Shown here: positions 8,695 through 18,900 of the stretch, piece by piece
Position numbering within the stretch: position 1 is the stretch's first letter
How the letters are laid out: the number at the start of each line of letters is the position of its first letter
Source: Bacteroidales bacterium
Lineage (GTDB): Bacteria > Bacteroidota > Bacteroidia > Bacteroidales > Prolixibacteraceae
Direction: 5' to 3'
Assembly (NCBI GenBank): GCA_012729335.1
Contig: JAAYDJ010000021.1
Span: 186,001-250,000 of the forward strand
DNA length: 64,000 bases
The notes under the pieces: model-generated
What the model saw: only the letters and a program-made list of their open reading frames with translations
Databases searched by the model: none
Told to the model about the DNA's origin: nothing
Program-made: the position numbers and the translations under genes

Positions 8695-8752
8695 TAAACC
8701 CGCCGAAATAATAAAACCAAAAGTAAAAACCGTTTACAGCAGTAAATTTCAT
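8678..8752 (-). CDS. Aromatic amino acid leader peptide upstream of tyrA
   Basis: A 24-codon reading frame from ATG 8752 to TGA 8678. It contains NGFYFWFYYFGGF: leader residues 9-16 are eight consecutive aromatic codons, giving in all six Phe, three Tyr and one Trp in 24 residues. Such a run is a classic sensor for charged tRNA-Phe and tRNA-Tyr, the products of the two-gene operon that follows. A TAnnTTTG promoter lies about 24 bp upstream, so the transcript would begin just before this ATG. A purine-rich AAAGG lies upstream of the start. The frame stays open to 8881 upstream, but that region holds the promoter. Confidence 0.8.
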   Translation of the reverse strand: MKFTAVNGFYFWFYYFGGFTGAER

Positions 8753-8775
8753 ACTTTTCAGAACCTTTACGGGTA

Positions 8776-8783
8776 CAAATATA
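8776..8783 (-). promoter_or_regulatory. Promoter -7 element of the tyrA/DAHP synthase operon
   Basis: TATATTTG on the minus strand matches TAnnTTTG exactly. The expected start of transcription, near 8769, leaves a 5' leader of about 17 nt before the leader-peptide ATG at 8752. A possible weak -33 TTG lies about 23 bp upstream. Confidence 0.65.
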
Positions 8784-8931
8784 AGGATCTGTTTAAGATC
8801 TGTAATCAATTCAGTAAAAAGTTTCTTCCAAAGGATCGAAATAACCGTTTTACCGCTTGGTGTATACTGTATTTTTAACACTATCTTTTCAATTTACTTC
8901 TATTTGTAGTAACAACTACTTTTTTTTTAAT

Positions 8932-8939
8932 TATATTTG
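8932..8939 (+). promoter_or_regulatory. Promoter -7 element for the large T9SS protein gene
   Basis: TATATTTG, an exact TAnnTTTG, lies 102 bp before the ATG at 9042 in an AT-rich stretch with a T9 tract just upstream. The remainder of the 8784-9041 divergent spacer shows no gene or hairpin. Confidence 0.5.
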
Positions 8940-9041
8940 AACCTCGGGCGGGTATCTTTTACCTGTGAGCAGATCAAACCATTGCCTTTTGTGATTTTTT
9001 AGAAGTAATTGTAATATTCACCAACTTTAAAACGATTGATT

Positions 9042-12000
9042 ATGAGATTAAAACTTCTACTTCTTCTACTTGTGATTTCCGGGGCTTTGTATGCCCAGGA
9101 ACCGTACCGGAATCTTATTTTCACGGAAATGCGTGGAGATGACACCCGGTTCAACTACATTGAGATCACCAATATGGGGAACAAGACCGTTGACCTGGCC
9201 GAGTTTGAGGTAGGCAACTATGACCCCTGGTCGGCACCGTGGTATGACAACCGTATTGCCGAATCCAGAAGGTTGCGTCTTCCCCATAAGATGCTGGCCC
9301 CGGGGCAGTCTTATCTGATCTGCTCTGTCGATGACGAGCCGTACAACATCTGGCCGCTGGATCCGGAGCGTCATCTCGGGCAGCGGACGGGTTACTATGA
9401 GATGTTTGAGAAGGCTGATCTGCAGATTCACTTTGAAGCAACGGAATGGGGCAATTTCCCGGCCGAATACGACAGTGTTTCACCGTATGGCTGGAACCTG
9501 CTTGACAACTGGGGTGGCCGTAGCTCCTTTTACATCATGCATTATTTCAAGGAAACCGAACTGGAAAGGGACTCCGTCATTGTGGATGCCTTCAATGCGG
9601 CTTACAATGCTGAAACCAGCCCATACAAATCAACGGGAGGTTCCGATGCAGCCGGGGTGACCGGTGCCACCGGCAACCGTATCCTGGTGCGTAAAGCCAC
9701 TGTCACGGAAGGAACGGGCGATGCCCTGGACTCCTGGACACTGATAGCCGGTGTGGACATCACCGACTCGGAATGGCTGCCCCTGAGGTTCCCCCAGGGT
9801 GGATGGAATCCGCTGGTGAAACCCTACTGGACCATTGGCAACCATGGCGACTTCACCCTGAGCACCCAGTCGATCAAGGGTAAAACCTCTGCCACGGTGG
9901 TGGATATCCCCAACAAAAAAATCACCGTGCCCTGGGGCGTCAGGAATGAGTTCTATTTCCTCGACAACTTCGTGGAATCCCCCGGTCTGGCGTGGTACTA
10001 CACCCTTTCGGCCGCCAAGGAAGACTCAGCCTATGCTTCGGCGCGCACCAACGACACCATTACCTTCTATGCTGTGGGTAACACCCTGCAGGAGATCAAG
10101 TTCGTCATCAATGTACTGCCTTCGACCGATGCCGACAACATCGTGATGCCCAAAATCCCGATGCAATACAACAGCGAGCAGTACAATGGTACCTATGTCA
10201 ACATGGGGGCCTACTGTGGCATCACCACCGGGCATGAAGTCGACACCATCATGGCCGGCAACCTGCTGCTGGGTATCGGGTACAACACCAGGGTCGACTC
10301 CCTGCTGAAATACCTCGAGAAACCCACCCAGGCCACCTGGGAAATCCAGTTTGTAGACGGCGTGCAAAGGGCCGACCTCAAAAACGGCGACAAGCTGAAA
10401 GTGACCGCAAAGAACGGATCCGTGAAGGAATACTTCATCAAGATCAACCGGTATGCACCCAACAAAATCGCCCGTCTGAGCGCCATTACCTGGCCCGATG
10501 TTCCCGAATCCCTGAAAGGATTCTTCGGATGGAAGGGAGATACCATTCCCGGATTCAGCGGCACCAACTATGATTACACCATCAGCATTCCCGCAGAAAC
10601 CGCCGGAATGCCGGCCCTGGTCGCCAAGCCCGAACAACTGAACACCACCGTGCAGGTCCACAGGGCCACCAACCTGGCAGGCTCCCTGGCCGACCGTACC
10701 GTCACCTTTAACACCACCGCCGAAGACGGAACCACCAAGCTCACCTACAAGGTAACCATGAACAAGGAAAAAGCCCTTGAAGATGTGGAGCCCTATTTCG
10801 CCGATCCCTTCATTTCGGAGTTTGTATACAGGGACCAGTGGGCCAACAGTTACATGGAAGTGGTGAACCCCGGAAACCAGCTGCTGGATATGAGTAACTA
10901 CATGTTCGCCTATGCTTATGTCAACAGTCCGGCCGAAGCCATCACCATGCAGACGGCCGCCGACAGCTGGGCCAACCGTTATCTGAAGTACATACCCGGT
11001 TACAAATGGGTAGACCAGGCCACCTGGGAAACCCAGCCCGCCATGGTCGTGCCCGACCCGGCCGTCGACCCGATCGTCTATCCCGGCGAAGTCTTCGTGA
11101 TTGGTGACCGGCGTGGTGGAGGCCAGGTGAATGCCACCCAGCATCCCTGGTGGGGAGGTTACAAAACCAATGTCGACTTCGGTACGGGTTACAACCCGTG
11201 GGGTGAAACCATCGGCGCCTGCCTCACCGGCTGGCATGCCACCAACTACTACCTCTTCCGCATCGACAACGACTCCATTAAGCTGGGCCTCAAAGCGGCC
11301 AGCGATCCCAACGACTTCACCCTCATCGATGTCTTCGGAAGCGGTGACGGAACCAACTCCGTCGTCAACGGCAGGAACATCGACCAGATCCAGAGCTTCA
11401 CCCGTAAGCCCCATATCTACCACGGGAATACCGAATTCAAGGGTTCTTTCGGCACCAACGACGACGACAGCGAATGGTTCTATGCCGACAGGCCGTACTG
11501 GGTAAGCAGGGGTTACGGATGGCCTGTGGACATCCTGATGATCTGCTCCGGATTGGGCAGCCACTTTATGAACGAACCCACCGCCTACAAGTCGACCATC
11601 AACTCGGTCGCTTACAAGGTGAGTGAAGGCTACGGACCCGATGAAACCCTCCGCGGGGTCAAAGCCAACACGACCGTCGACGACTTCCTGACCAGGATCC
11701 TCAAGGCCAACCCGGGACAGACTCTTACGCTCAAGAATGCTGCAGGGAATGTCCTCACCGGAACCCAGAAGCTGACCAACGGAGACAAGCTCGAGGTCCT
11801 TTCGGCCGACAGTGTAAACACCTCGGTCTATACGCTTAATGTGACGGAGAAAGGGTTGAGCTCCAACGCCATTCTCTCCTCGGCAACCTACTTCATCAGT
11901 GTGGACGTGACCACAGGAGGTATTTACCTCATTCCGCAGGGGACGAAACTGACCGATGCCATCGCCAATGTGGTGGTACCCGAAGGAGCCACCCTGACCG

Positions 12001-12929
12001 TGGTTGATGGCAACGACGCCTGGGTGCCCTTCAAGAAACTCAATTTCGACAGCACCTATGTCGACGTGATCGTCACCGACAATATCTACTTCGAAGTTCT
12101 GGCCGAAGACGGGCTGACCATGGTACGCTATCAGCTGGTGCCCGATGCAGAAGCAAGCGACGCCTTTGTGACTTCCGACCTCTATGCCGTCGACCAGTCC
12201 AAATTGCTCATCAGCTTTGTTCCCAGGGGCACTGAAGTCTCCTCCTTCCTCAGGAATGTCATTCCGGTGAGGGGAGCCACCATCAAGGTGGTCGACAAGA
12301 ACGGCCTGCAGCGGACCAAGGGAGCGCTCTATCAGGACGACATGCTCGTGGTGACCTCCAAGGACGGTAAGGTAACCAAGACCTACTATCTCGATATGCT
12401 GAGGACAGAATTCCTCTCCACGGCTTATCTGGCCTATGTCCTTTCCGACACGTATAAGGTCGACCAGATCGGCAAGGTGATCACCAAGCCGATGGCCGAA
12501 TCTGCCATCAGTGACCTGATGGCCAAGCTCACCCCGGCCTTCGGAGCCCAGATGGCCATCTTTGACAAGAACGGCGTAGCCAAACCGACCACAGGCAAGC
12601 TGATGCGCGGCGACGTGCTGAAGGTGACCTCCGCCGATGGCAAGATCGTGAACACCTACGCTCTTGAACTCGACTACACCGCCGCCAGCACCATCAGAAG
12701 TGAAATCAGCGTCTATCCCAACCCGACCGACGGTGAAGTCCACATCAGGGGTCTGCAGGCCGGAAACCGCGTCAGGGTCATCAACCTCACCGGAGCCCTC
12801 CTGTTTGACAGGGTGGCCGGCAACTCGCTGGAGATGATTTCCCTCAGGAACCAGCCGTCAGGCATGTATTTCATCACCGTCAGTGACGCCGGCAATGTGA
12901 TCGGCCAATACAAGGTGATCAGAAAGTAA
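9042..12929 (+). CDS. Large secreted protein with lamin-tail-like domains and T9SS type A sorting domain
   Basis: A 1295-residue exported protein of unknown function. A Sec signal peptide (LKLLLLLLVISGALYAQ) is followed by a lamin-tail-like domain (YRNLIFTEMRGDDTRFNYIE...). A second such domain starts near residue 590 (ADPFISEFVYRDQWANSYME). Several beta-rich modules of roughly 90-110 residues follow in series; they recur with a signature such as GDxLKVTSADGKxxxTYxL, seen near residues 930, 1110 and 1210. The last 75 residues (ISVYPNPTDGEVHIRGL... to GQYKVIRK) are a T9SS type A sorting domain, so the protein should cross the outer membrane and be attached or released. The ATG at 9042 is preferred to the TTG at 9036. 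A terminator follows. Confidence 0.85.
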   Translation: MRLKLLLLLLVISGALYAQEPYRNLIFTEMRGDDTRFNYIEITNMGNKTVDLAEFEVGNYDPWSAPWYDNRIAESRRLRLPHKMLAPGQSYLICSVDDEPYNIWPLDPERHLGQRTGYYEMFEKADLQIHFEATEWGNFPAEYDSVSPYGWNLLDNWGGRSSFYIMHYFKETELERDSVIVDAFNAAYNAETSPYKSTGGSDAAGVTGATGNRILVRKATVTEGTGDALDSWTLIAGVDITDSEWLPLRFPQGGWNPLVKPYWTIGNHGDFTLSTQSIKGKTSATVVDIPNKKITVPWGVRNEFYFLDNFVESPGLAWYYTLSAAKEDSAYASARTNDTITFYAVGNTLQEIKFVINVLPSTDADNIVMPKIPMQYNSEQYNGTYVNMGAYCGITTGHEVDTIMAGNLLLGIGYNTRVDSLLKYLEKPTQATWEIQFVDGVQRADLKNGDKLKVTAKNGSVKEYFIKINRYAPNKIARLSAITWPDVPESLKGFFGWKGDTIPGFSGTNYDYTISIPAETAGMPALVAKPEQLNTTVQVHRATNLAGSLADRTVTFNTTAEDGTTKLTYKVTMNKEKALEDVEPYFADPFISEFVYRDQWANSYMEVVNPGNQLLDMSNYMFAYAYVNSPAEAITMQTAADSWANRYLKYIPGYKWVDQATWETQPAMVVPDPAVDPIVYPGEVFVIGDRRGGGQVNATQHPWWGGYKTNVDFGTGYNPWGETIGACLTGWHATNYYLFRIDNDSIKLGLKAASDPNDFTLIDVFGSGDGTNSVVNGRNIDQIQSFTRKPHIYHGNTEFKGSFGTNDDDSEWFYADRPYWVSRGYGWPVDILMICSGLGSHFMNEPTAYKSTINSVAYKVSEGYGPDETLRGVKANTTVDDFLTRILKANPGQTLTLKNAAGNVLTGTQKLTNGDKLEVLSADSVNTSVYTLNVTEKGLSSNAILSSATYFISVDVTTGGIYLIPQGTKLTDAIANVVVPEGATLTVVDGNDAWVPFKKLNFDSTYVDVIVTDNIYFEVLAEDGLTMVRYQLVPDAEASDAFVTSDLYAVDQSKLLISFVPRGTEVSSFLRNVIPVRGATIKVVDKNGLQRTKGALYQDDMLVVTSKDGKVTKTYYLDMLRTEFLSTAYLAYVLSDTYKVDQIGKVITKPMAESAISDLMAKLTPAFGAQMAIFDKNGVAKPTTGKLMRGDVLKVTSADGKIVNTYALELDYTAASTIRSEISVYPNPTDGEVHIRGLQAGNRVRVINLTGALLFDRVAGNSLEMISLRNQPSGMYFITVSDAGNVIGQYKVIRK

Positions 12930-12944
12930 CCCACTTTTAACCAT

Positions 12945-12979
12945 AAAACAAGAGCCTGTAATACAGGCTCTTGTTTTTT
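12945..12979 (+). terminator. Intrinsic terminator after T9SS protein gene
   Basis: Inverted repeat with arms 12945-12957 and 12965-12977, loop 12958-12964, and a T6 run at the 3' side. It lies 15 bp after the stop codon and separates this gene from the GH5 gene. Confidence 0.88.
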
Positions 12980-13028
12980 ATACACATGCGTAAAAGAATC
13001 AGAAATATTCCTGTTAAAACGGATAAAC

Positions 13029-13985
13029 ATGAAAATCAAACATTGGATAACTGCAGCATTCCTTATACTTATCCTGGGGGTCGAGGCGCAACCGGTAAAG
13101 CAATATGGCCAGTTGTCGGTAAAGGGGAACCAGCTGGTCAGTGACAAGGGGGAAGCCGTCATGCTGGCGGGCGTTAGTTATGGCTGGCACAACTGGTGGC
13201 CCCGGTTTTACAACAAATCGACCGTAAAATGGCTGGCTGAAGACTGGCACTGCGACCTGGTCAGGGCCGCCATGGGCGTGGGACCCCGGGGCAGCTACAC
13301 CGATAAACCGGAGTGGTCCACTCAGCTGATCTCAGAAGTGATTGAAGGAGCCCTCGAAAACGACCTCTACGTGATCATCGACTGGCACAGCCATGAACTT
13401 AAAACCGAGGAAGCCCGGCGCTTCTTCTCCGATATGGCGGCCAAATACGGCCAGCATCCCCATATAATCTATGAGATCTTCAATGAGCCCGTAAAGGACT
13501 CCTGGAGCGACGTCAAAGCCTATTCCATAGAGATCATCAAGGCGATCAGGGAGAAAGATCCCGACAACCTCATTCTTGTGGGAAGTCCGCACTGGTGTCA
13601 GGACCTTCACCTGGTGGCCGATGACCCCATTGTGGGGTATGACAACCTCATGTATACGGTTCATTTTTACGCAGCCACCCATAAGCAGTCGCTTCGCGAC
13701 CGGTGTAACTATGCCCTGGCAAAGGGGATTCCCCTCTTTGTGTCGGAATCGGCAGGGATGGAAGCCAGCGGAAACGGCCCCATCGACCATCAGGAGTGGC
13801 AGACCTGGATAGACTGGATGAAATCACACCAGATCAGCTGGGTAACCTGGTCCATTGCCGACAAGAACGAGACCTGTTCCATGCTGAAACCTGAGGCGGC
13901 TTCCGAAGGAGGATGGAGCGAAGATCAGATGAAGGAGTCGGGAGTGAAAACCAGGGCGCTGCTCAGGGCTTTCAGGGCAGAATAG
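13029..13985 (+). CDS. Glycoside hydrolase family 5 endoglucanase-like protein
   Basis: A 318-residue secreted GH5 hydrolase, probably a beta-1,4-glucanase of the GH5_2 type. A signal peptide ends near residue 20. HIIYEIFNEP places the acid/base at Glu153, and LFVSESAG places the nucleophile at Glu240. VHFYAATH (His212) and WVTWSIADKNETCSML are the other active-site strands. The length is that of a bare catalytic domain; no carbohydrate-binding module or T9SS tail is present, so it is probably periplasmic. It converges with the SusCD/FAS1 operon and shares a bidirectional terminator with it. The exact glucan or mannan substrate cannot be fixed from sequence. Confidence 0.88.
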   Translation: MKIKHWITAAFLILILGVEAQPVKQYGQLSVKGNQLVSDKGEAVMLAGVSYGWHNWWPRFYNKSTVKWLAEDWHCDLVRAAMGVGPRGSYTDKPEWSTQLISEVIEGALENDLYVIIDWHSHELKTEEARRFFSDMAAKYGQHPHIIYEIFNEPVKDSWSDVKAYSIEIIKAIREKDPDNLILVGSPHWCQDLHLVADDPIVGYDNLMYTVHFYAATHKQSLRDRCNYALAKGIPLFVSESAGMEASGNGPIDHQEWQTWIDWMKSHQISWVTWSIADKNETCSMLKPEAASEGGWSEDQMKESGVKTRALLRAFRAE

Positions 13986-14060
13986 AAAGGAGACAACCGG
14001 GACAGCCTGAATATCGGGTCAGTCACCCCCCTTCGCCAGCTCCCCTGTATAAGCTCAAAA

Positions 14061-14105
14061 GAAAGCGGCATGCCTTCCAAACGAAGGACATGCCGCTTTC
14101 CTTTT
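14061..14105 (+). terminator. Bidirectional terminator between GH5 and SusD genes
   Basis: Arms 14061-14072 and 14089-14100 pair perfectly over 12 bp, and an inner CCTTC/GAAGG extends the stem past one bulged base. TTTCCTTTT follows on the plus strand. On the minus strand the hairpin lies 29 bp after the susD stop. Confidence 0.8.
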
Positions 14106-14128
14106 ATGCCACAGGCGATTGCCGCCGG

Positions 14129-15982
14129 TTAATCGAAGATTTTGATATACCAGTTCTCAGGATTCAACAGGTAGTTATACATGGTCTCCCTTTGCCCGGG
14201 AGGGTATTTCGCCGACACCCTGGAAGCCAGGAAGGAGGGGTCATTTCTCCGTTTGGCGATACGCATGAGGTCGTAAAACCGTTCCCCTTCAAAGGCGAGT
14301 TCGCGGGCCCGCTCATCAATGAGCTGATCTTCGAAAAAGAGCTGTTTGGCCTCCAGATTCCCGGTCAGATCGTTGTAGCTGACGATTTCGTTGGTGTAAG
14401 GATGGTGGAAATAGTTGATATTGGAGACCTTGATGCCATCGGTGCCTCCGCCGAAGCCCACCCTTCCGCGGACACCCAGTTCGGCTCTGGAACTGAGGGG
14501 ATTGTACTGTGCTCCGTTGTTGACAATACTCAGGGCTGTCGGAGTCTGGGTACGGAGAATGCCACCCTGCATGACCACCCACCAGTTGTAAATCTCCGCC
14601 AGGTAAAGATGGATGTTCCCGGCCCGGTAAATGTGAAAATGGGCATCCTGGGCATATATATTCTTACCAATGGAGTATTTCCACACCACCGTATCGCAGT
14701 CGGCGGTAAAGATTTCCGCGGTACGCATATCCTCTTCGCGCTTGAGTAACAGCATGGTCTGGACACTTGCGGGGTCGAGCATCATCTCATCTTTGATATA
14801 GGCATAGGATACGCCGTAACCACGGTGAAAATCACCCGGCATACCGGGATTGCCGACTTCAGATTTCCAGGGATCGTTGTTCTCAATAATGGTGTAGTTA
14901 TCGAAGATGGTCTCCCAATACATCACTGCGGCCCGGGTGGGTTTGAGCATATACCGGTGCGGGGCAATGGGCTCAAAGAAGTACTGGAACTGGTTCTGCT
15001 GGAAATTGGCCTTGTTGAACCACAGGGTGAAGATGTGTTCCTTAACGTCGACATTGCCAAAGATGTTCCGCCAGTTGGCGTTCTGGAATGTGGCGTCAAG
15101 ATGGTACCTCAGGTCCTCCGAGGTATTTTTCGTGATGAACTCAAAGTGGGTTGCGGCTTTGGCCAGGTTACCCTGATAAAGGTACATCTGTCCCAGCAGG
15201 GCATGCCAGGCATAGGTGTTCCAGACGGTGACCTCCCAGGTGATGTCGTTGTTGTCGATATAGTGGTTAACCCCGACCGCCTTAACCTCCTTCTCCAGCT
15301 GATCGGTGAAATAGTTGACCACCATCTCCTGGGTGAAGTATTTCTTGTCCAGCTGAAGGCTCACATTGGGAATGGTATCGTTATGGTACCCGTCACGGCC
15401 GAAGACGATATTTACGCTGTCGGTATAGGTGCCCGGAGACTCCACATAAGCTTCGATCTCTTCAAGGGTCACAAGGGATTCATGAATAAAGGGAACTTTC
15501 CCGTAGATGCGGGCGGCGTTGAAATAAGCCCAGGCACGCATGCAGAGGGCTTCTCCGTATAAGCGGTCGTAGTTGGTCAGCTGGCTTTTGGGGTCGGTCA
15601 CCTCGGGATGCTCCCGTTGCAGCAGCCTGATAAAATTGTTGCTCGCGGCAATCAGCTTGAAGAAATTGTCGGGTGCCGCATACTTGTTCTTTTCCGAAAT
15701 CCGGAAATTGTATATCTCCACCATATCGGGGTCGGCATTGGGGGTGATGGTGAGCAGATCGGCCCTGAGCTCGCCCAGGATCAGCAACTGCTCTACCAGC
15801 TGCTGTTGCAGGCCATACATCCCCATGGCCAGCGAGCGGTATTCATACCAGTCGTTCAGCAGCTTTTCCTCGGTCACCGACAACTCCTGTTCTGGATTCA
15901 AAAACTCCTTGCAGGAGGTGAAAAACATCACCGGAATAAAGAACAAGGTGATAAGCAGAGCATATTTAAACAGCCGTTTCAT
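14129..15982 (-). CDS. SusD/RagB family nutrient-binding outer membrane lipoprotein
   Basis: A 617-residue SusD-like lipoprotein, the surface lid that hands a glycan or peptide ligand to its SusC partner. The signal peptide ends in a lipobox, FFTSC, with Cys24 lipidated. The N-terminal TPR-type helices are visible in LCMRAWAYFNAARIYGKVPFIHE, which is diagnostic. The C-terminal RagB domain includes ELAFEGERFYDLMRIAKR. The ATG at 15982 gives the compact signal peptide; another ATG at 15994 is possible. It is the last gene of the seven-gene operon, just after its SusC. A second SusD lies at 22459-23928, so the operon encodes two transporter pairs. Confidence 0.92.
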   Translation of the reverse strand: MKRLFKYALLITLFFIPVMFFTSCKEFLNPEQELSVTEEKLLNDWYEYRSLAMGMYGLQQQLVEQLLILGELRADLLTITPNADPDMVEIYNFRISEKNKYAAPDNFFKLIAASNNFIRLLQREHPEVTDPKSQLTNYDRLYGEALCMRAWAYFNAARIYGKVPFIHESLVTLEEIEAYVESPGTYTDSVNIVFGRDGYHNDTIPNVSLQLDKKYFTQEMVVNYFTDQLEKEVKAVGVNHYIDNNDITWEVTVWNTYAWHALLGQMYLYQGNLAKAATHFEFITKNTSEDLRYHLDATFQNANWRNIFGNVDVKEHIFTLWFNKANFQQNQFQYFFEPIAPHRYMLKPTRAAVMYWETIFDNYTIIENNDPWKSEVGNPGMPGDFHRGYGVSYAYIKDEMMLDPASVQTMLLLKREEDMRTAEIFTADCDTVVWKYSIGKNIYAQDAHFHIYRAGNIHLYLAEIYNWWVVMQGGILRTQTPTALSIVNNGAQYNPLSSRAELGVRGRVGFGGGTDGIKVSNINYFHHPYTNEIVSYNDLTGNLEAKQLFFEDQLIDERARELAFEGERFYDLMRIAKRRNDPSFLASRVSAKYPPGQRETMYNYLLNPENWYIKIFD

Positions 15983-15999
15983 ACTATACTGCATTATGG

Positions 16000-18900
16000 T
16001 TAGAGTCCTAATTTAATACCTACAATAAACTGCCTGGGGTGGGGGGTCAGGCCGTAGTCAATACCCTGGCTGGAGGGTTCGCGTGAGTAACCGAATTCCG
16101 GGTCGTAGCCGAGGTATTCCGAGAAGGTGAAGAGGTTACTTCCGGCCAGGTAGAACTGTGCGTTGCGGAAGCTCAGAAATTCGTTGGGGATGGTATAACT
16201 CAGCACCACGTTTTTGAGGCGGAGGTAGGAACCATCTTCGATCCAGCGGGTAGAGAAGGCTGAGTTGCCAATGGGGTCGTCCCAGAGGGCCCGTGGCACA
16301 GAAGTCTGATGTCCCTCAAACTGCCAGCGGTTCAGTACATGGGTGCTCTGGTTTTCCAGGCCGGTCATCTTTTCATTCTGATAGCGCACATAATTAAAGA
16401 CCTCATTTCCTGACACAAACTGTACAAACGGGGTGAGGGCCCACCGTTTCCAGGTAAGGGTGGTGGAGAGGCCTCCGAAATACTCGGGCAGGGAAGAGCC
16501 GATGGAGGTTTTGTCGTAATCATCGATCACCTTGTCGGGGACACCTTCGGGCCCTGAGAGGTCCCTGTAGCGCGCATCCCCACCCCTGTAGGCCATGTTG
16601 CGGTCGTTGACCAGACCATCAGCCTGGGCATCGGCAGTAGTGGCATACACGCCGTCGAAAACATAGCCATAGAATTCGTTGGCGGAGGATCCCTTCATAT
16701 TGACAATCTGTCCGCCGGGAATGTCGGTGACCAGTTTGTCACCTTTGATGCCGGTGATCTCATTCGTCACGTTCGAGAGCGAAAGATGTATATCCCATTT
16801 GAAGGCAGGCCGGTCGACAAGGCGGGCAGTCGTAGAAACCTCCCACCCCTTGTTTTCCATTTCGCCCCCGTTTTCAGGACGATAGCCGTACCCCAGGTAA
16901 GAGGTAATCGGCGTGTAAATGAGCATGTCGGAAGTGACCGATTTGAAATAGTCGGCGCTGAACATCCAGCGGTTGCCCCAGAGGGAAAGATCGATACCTC
17001 CGTTGAGCTGTGCGATTCTTTCGTAAGAAAGGGTTTCATTGGGATAGGTGGCCGGGTACAATCCGACGGTTTCCCTGAACTTAATGGAGTTGTAGTAGCG
17101 GGTGGCATTGGCCTCGCCCACATCGTCGTTTCCGCTGATCCCATAGGAAGCCCTGAGCTTAAGTTCCTCGAGCCAGGAGAGCTCCTTCAGGAAGCTTTCG
17201 CCTGAAAGCCGCCAGGCCAGTCCGCCCGAGTAAAATACCCCAAAGGGAACTCCGCCAATTTTCAGTGTCTTGGCGGCCTCGTCCCCCACACGTGAAGTGC
17301 CGTCAAGGGAAACACTTGCCGTGGCGATGTAACGGTCTTTGTAGGTATACACCAGGCTCTCAAAAAGGGAGGCCCAGGTCCACAACCGGTTTTCACCGCC
17401 GATCTCCCGGAGATTATCGGTACCCTCCTGCAGCATCCGGTACTGGTCGTTCTCATGGGCGTTTTTGGTCAGACCCCAGTCATATTCAAAATTATTCTGC
17501 ATGATGTTAATCCCCGTCACCGAGGAGAGCTGGTGGTCAGTTCCGAAGGTCTCGTTATAGCGGAGGTAGGTGTGGTTGTTAAAGGCGGTGATGCTGTTGT
17601 TGGAAGCCTTTGCCACGTTGATGGCCTCGAAATTGTAATAATGTTCCATTCCCCTGTTGGGCATGAAGATCTGTTCCTTGAGCACATTGAAGGTCAGTCC
17701 GAACATGGTCGAAAGCACGAGGTTCTTCCGGAGGGAAGCCTCAAAGCCCAGGGTGGAAATGAAATTGTAGTTGGTATTCTTGGCTTCGTAATTATTGATG
17801 ACGGCCAGGGGATTGCTCACCCCCAGTTCCTCGACGTCGGCCAGCAGGGTGAGTTCCTTCCCTTCGTCGTCATACTGGTAGGGATTGAGCATGGGCGATT
17901 TGGCCAGGGCCGAAAGGATTGGACTGGTCTGCCGTACAATGGCCGACTCCTTCATTCTGGCGATATTGTAGTTAAGTGACACCGAGGCATTCATCTTGAG
18001 CCAGGTGAAGATATTCAGAAGGCTGACAAAACGGAGGTTGTACCCGTTGTTTCCGGTTTCCTTCACAATTCCCTTGTTGTCGTTATATCCGAAGGAGAGA
18101 CCATAGCGGGCGATTTCATCACCCCCCTTGACCATCAGATTGAAATTGGTGAACATGGAATTGTTGTAAATCAGGTCCTGCCATTTCGTATCGTGCTGGT
18201 AATCGATGTAATCCTCATGGTCTGACTGGATGAAGAGGTTGGGATAGAGCGTTCTGATCCGCTCATCGAGCAAACCCGAGGTGTACAGGACCTCATTGAC
18301 CAGGGTTTTATGCTGGGCGGCATTCATCTGGGGGATCAGGTTGGCAGGGGCAAGAGAGACGCCTGTGCGCAGGTCCACATCGATGGTGGTTTCGGTGGCA
18401 CTGGGATCCAGGGTTTCGATAACGATCAGGCCGTTGGAAGCTTTCGAGCCATAAGCGGCGGTCACGGCAGGGTCCCTGATGACAGTGGTTTTGGAGATGT
18501 CCATGACGTTGATGCCCAGCAGGGGATTGTACCTGTAGCCATCGAGTTTGGAACCGAAAGTGCCGGGAGGGGTCATGGGAATCCCGTCGACGATAAACAT
18601 GGGCTGGCTGGTGGTATTCAGGGAGCTGGTCCCACGGAGCAGGGTGACGGCCCCGCTGCCCGGATCACCCGAGCGGTTGGTCACGTGCATCCCGGGGGTG
18701 CGCCCCTGCATGAACTGATCAACCGACAGTACCGGAGTGTGCCTGATGTCAGAAGTGGAAAGGGTGGAAAAGGCGCCGATCATGTTTCGGCGGGGTAACG
18801 ATCCTACCAGATAATTGATACCATCGTCTCCGGAAACCATATCCAGCGGAGTGAGATAAATCTTCAGCTCCCGCATGTTGTTCAGGTATACCCGCTTGTC

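Noticed and set aside
8678-8881. The full 67-codon open frame upstream of tyrA as a protein gene
   Set aside because: Its first part holds the promoter element; only the 24 codons from the ATG at 8752 fit a leader peptide.
10026-12743. A 905-codon open frame on the minus strand opposite the large T9SS protein gene
   Set aside because: It is a codon-bias shadow: the plus-strand frame has a signal peptide, domains and a sorting tail, while the minus frame has no recognisable domain and no start context.
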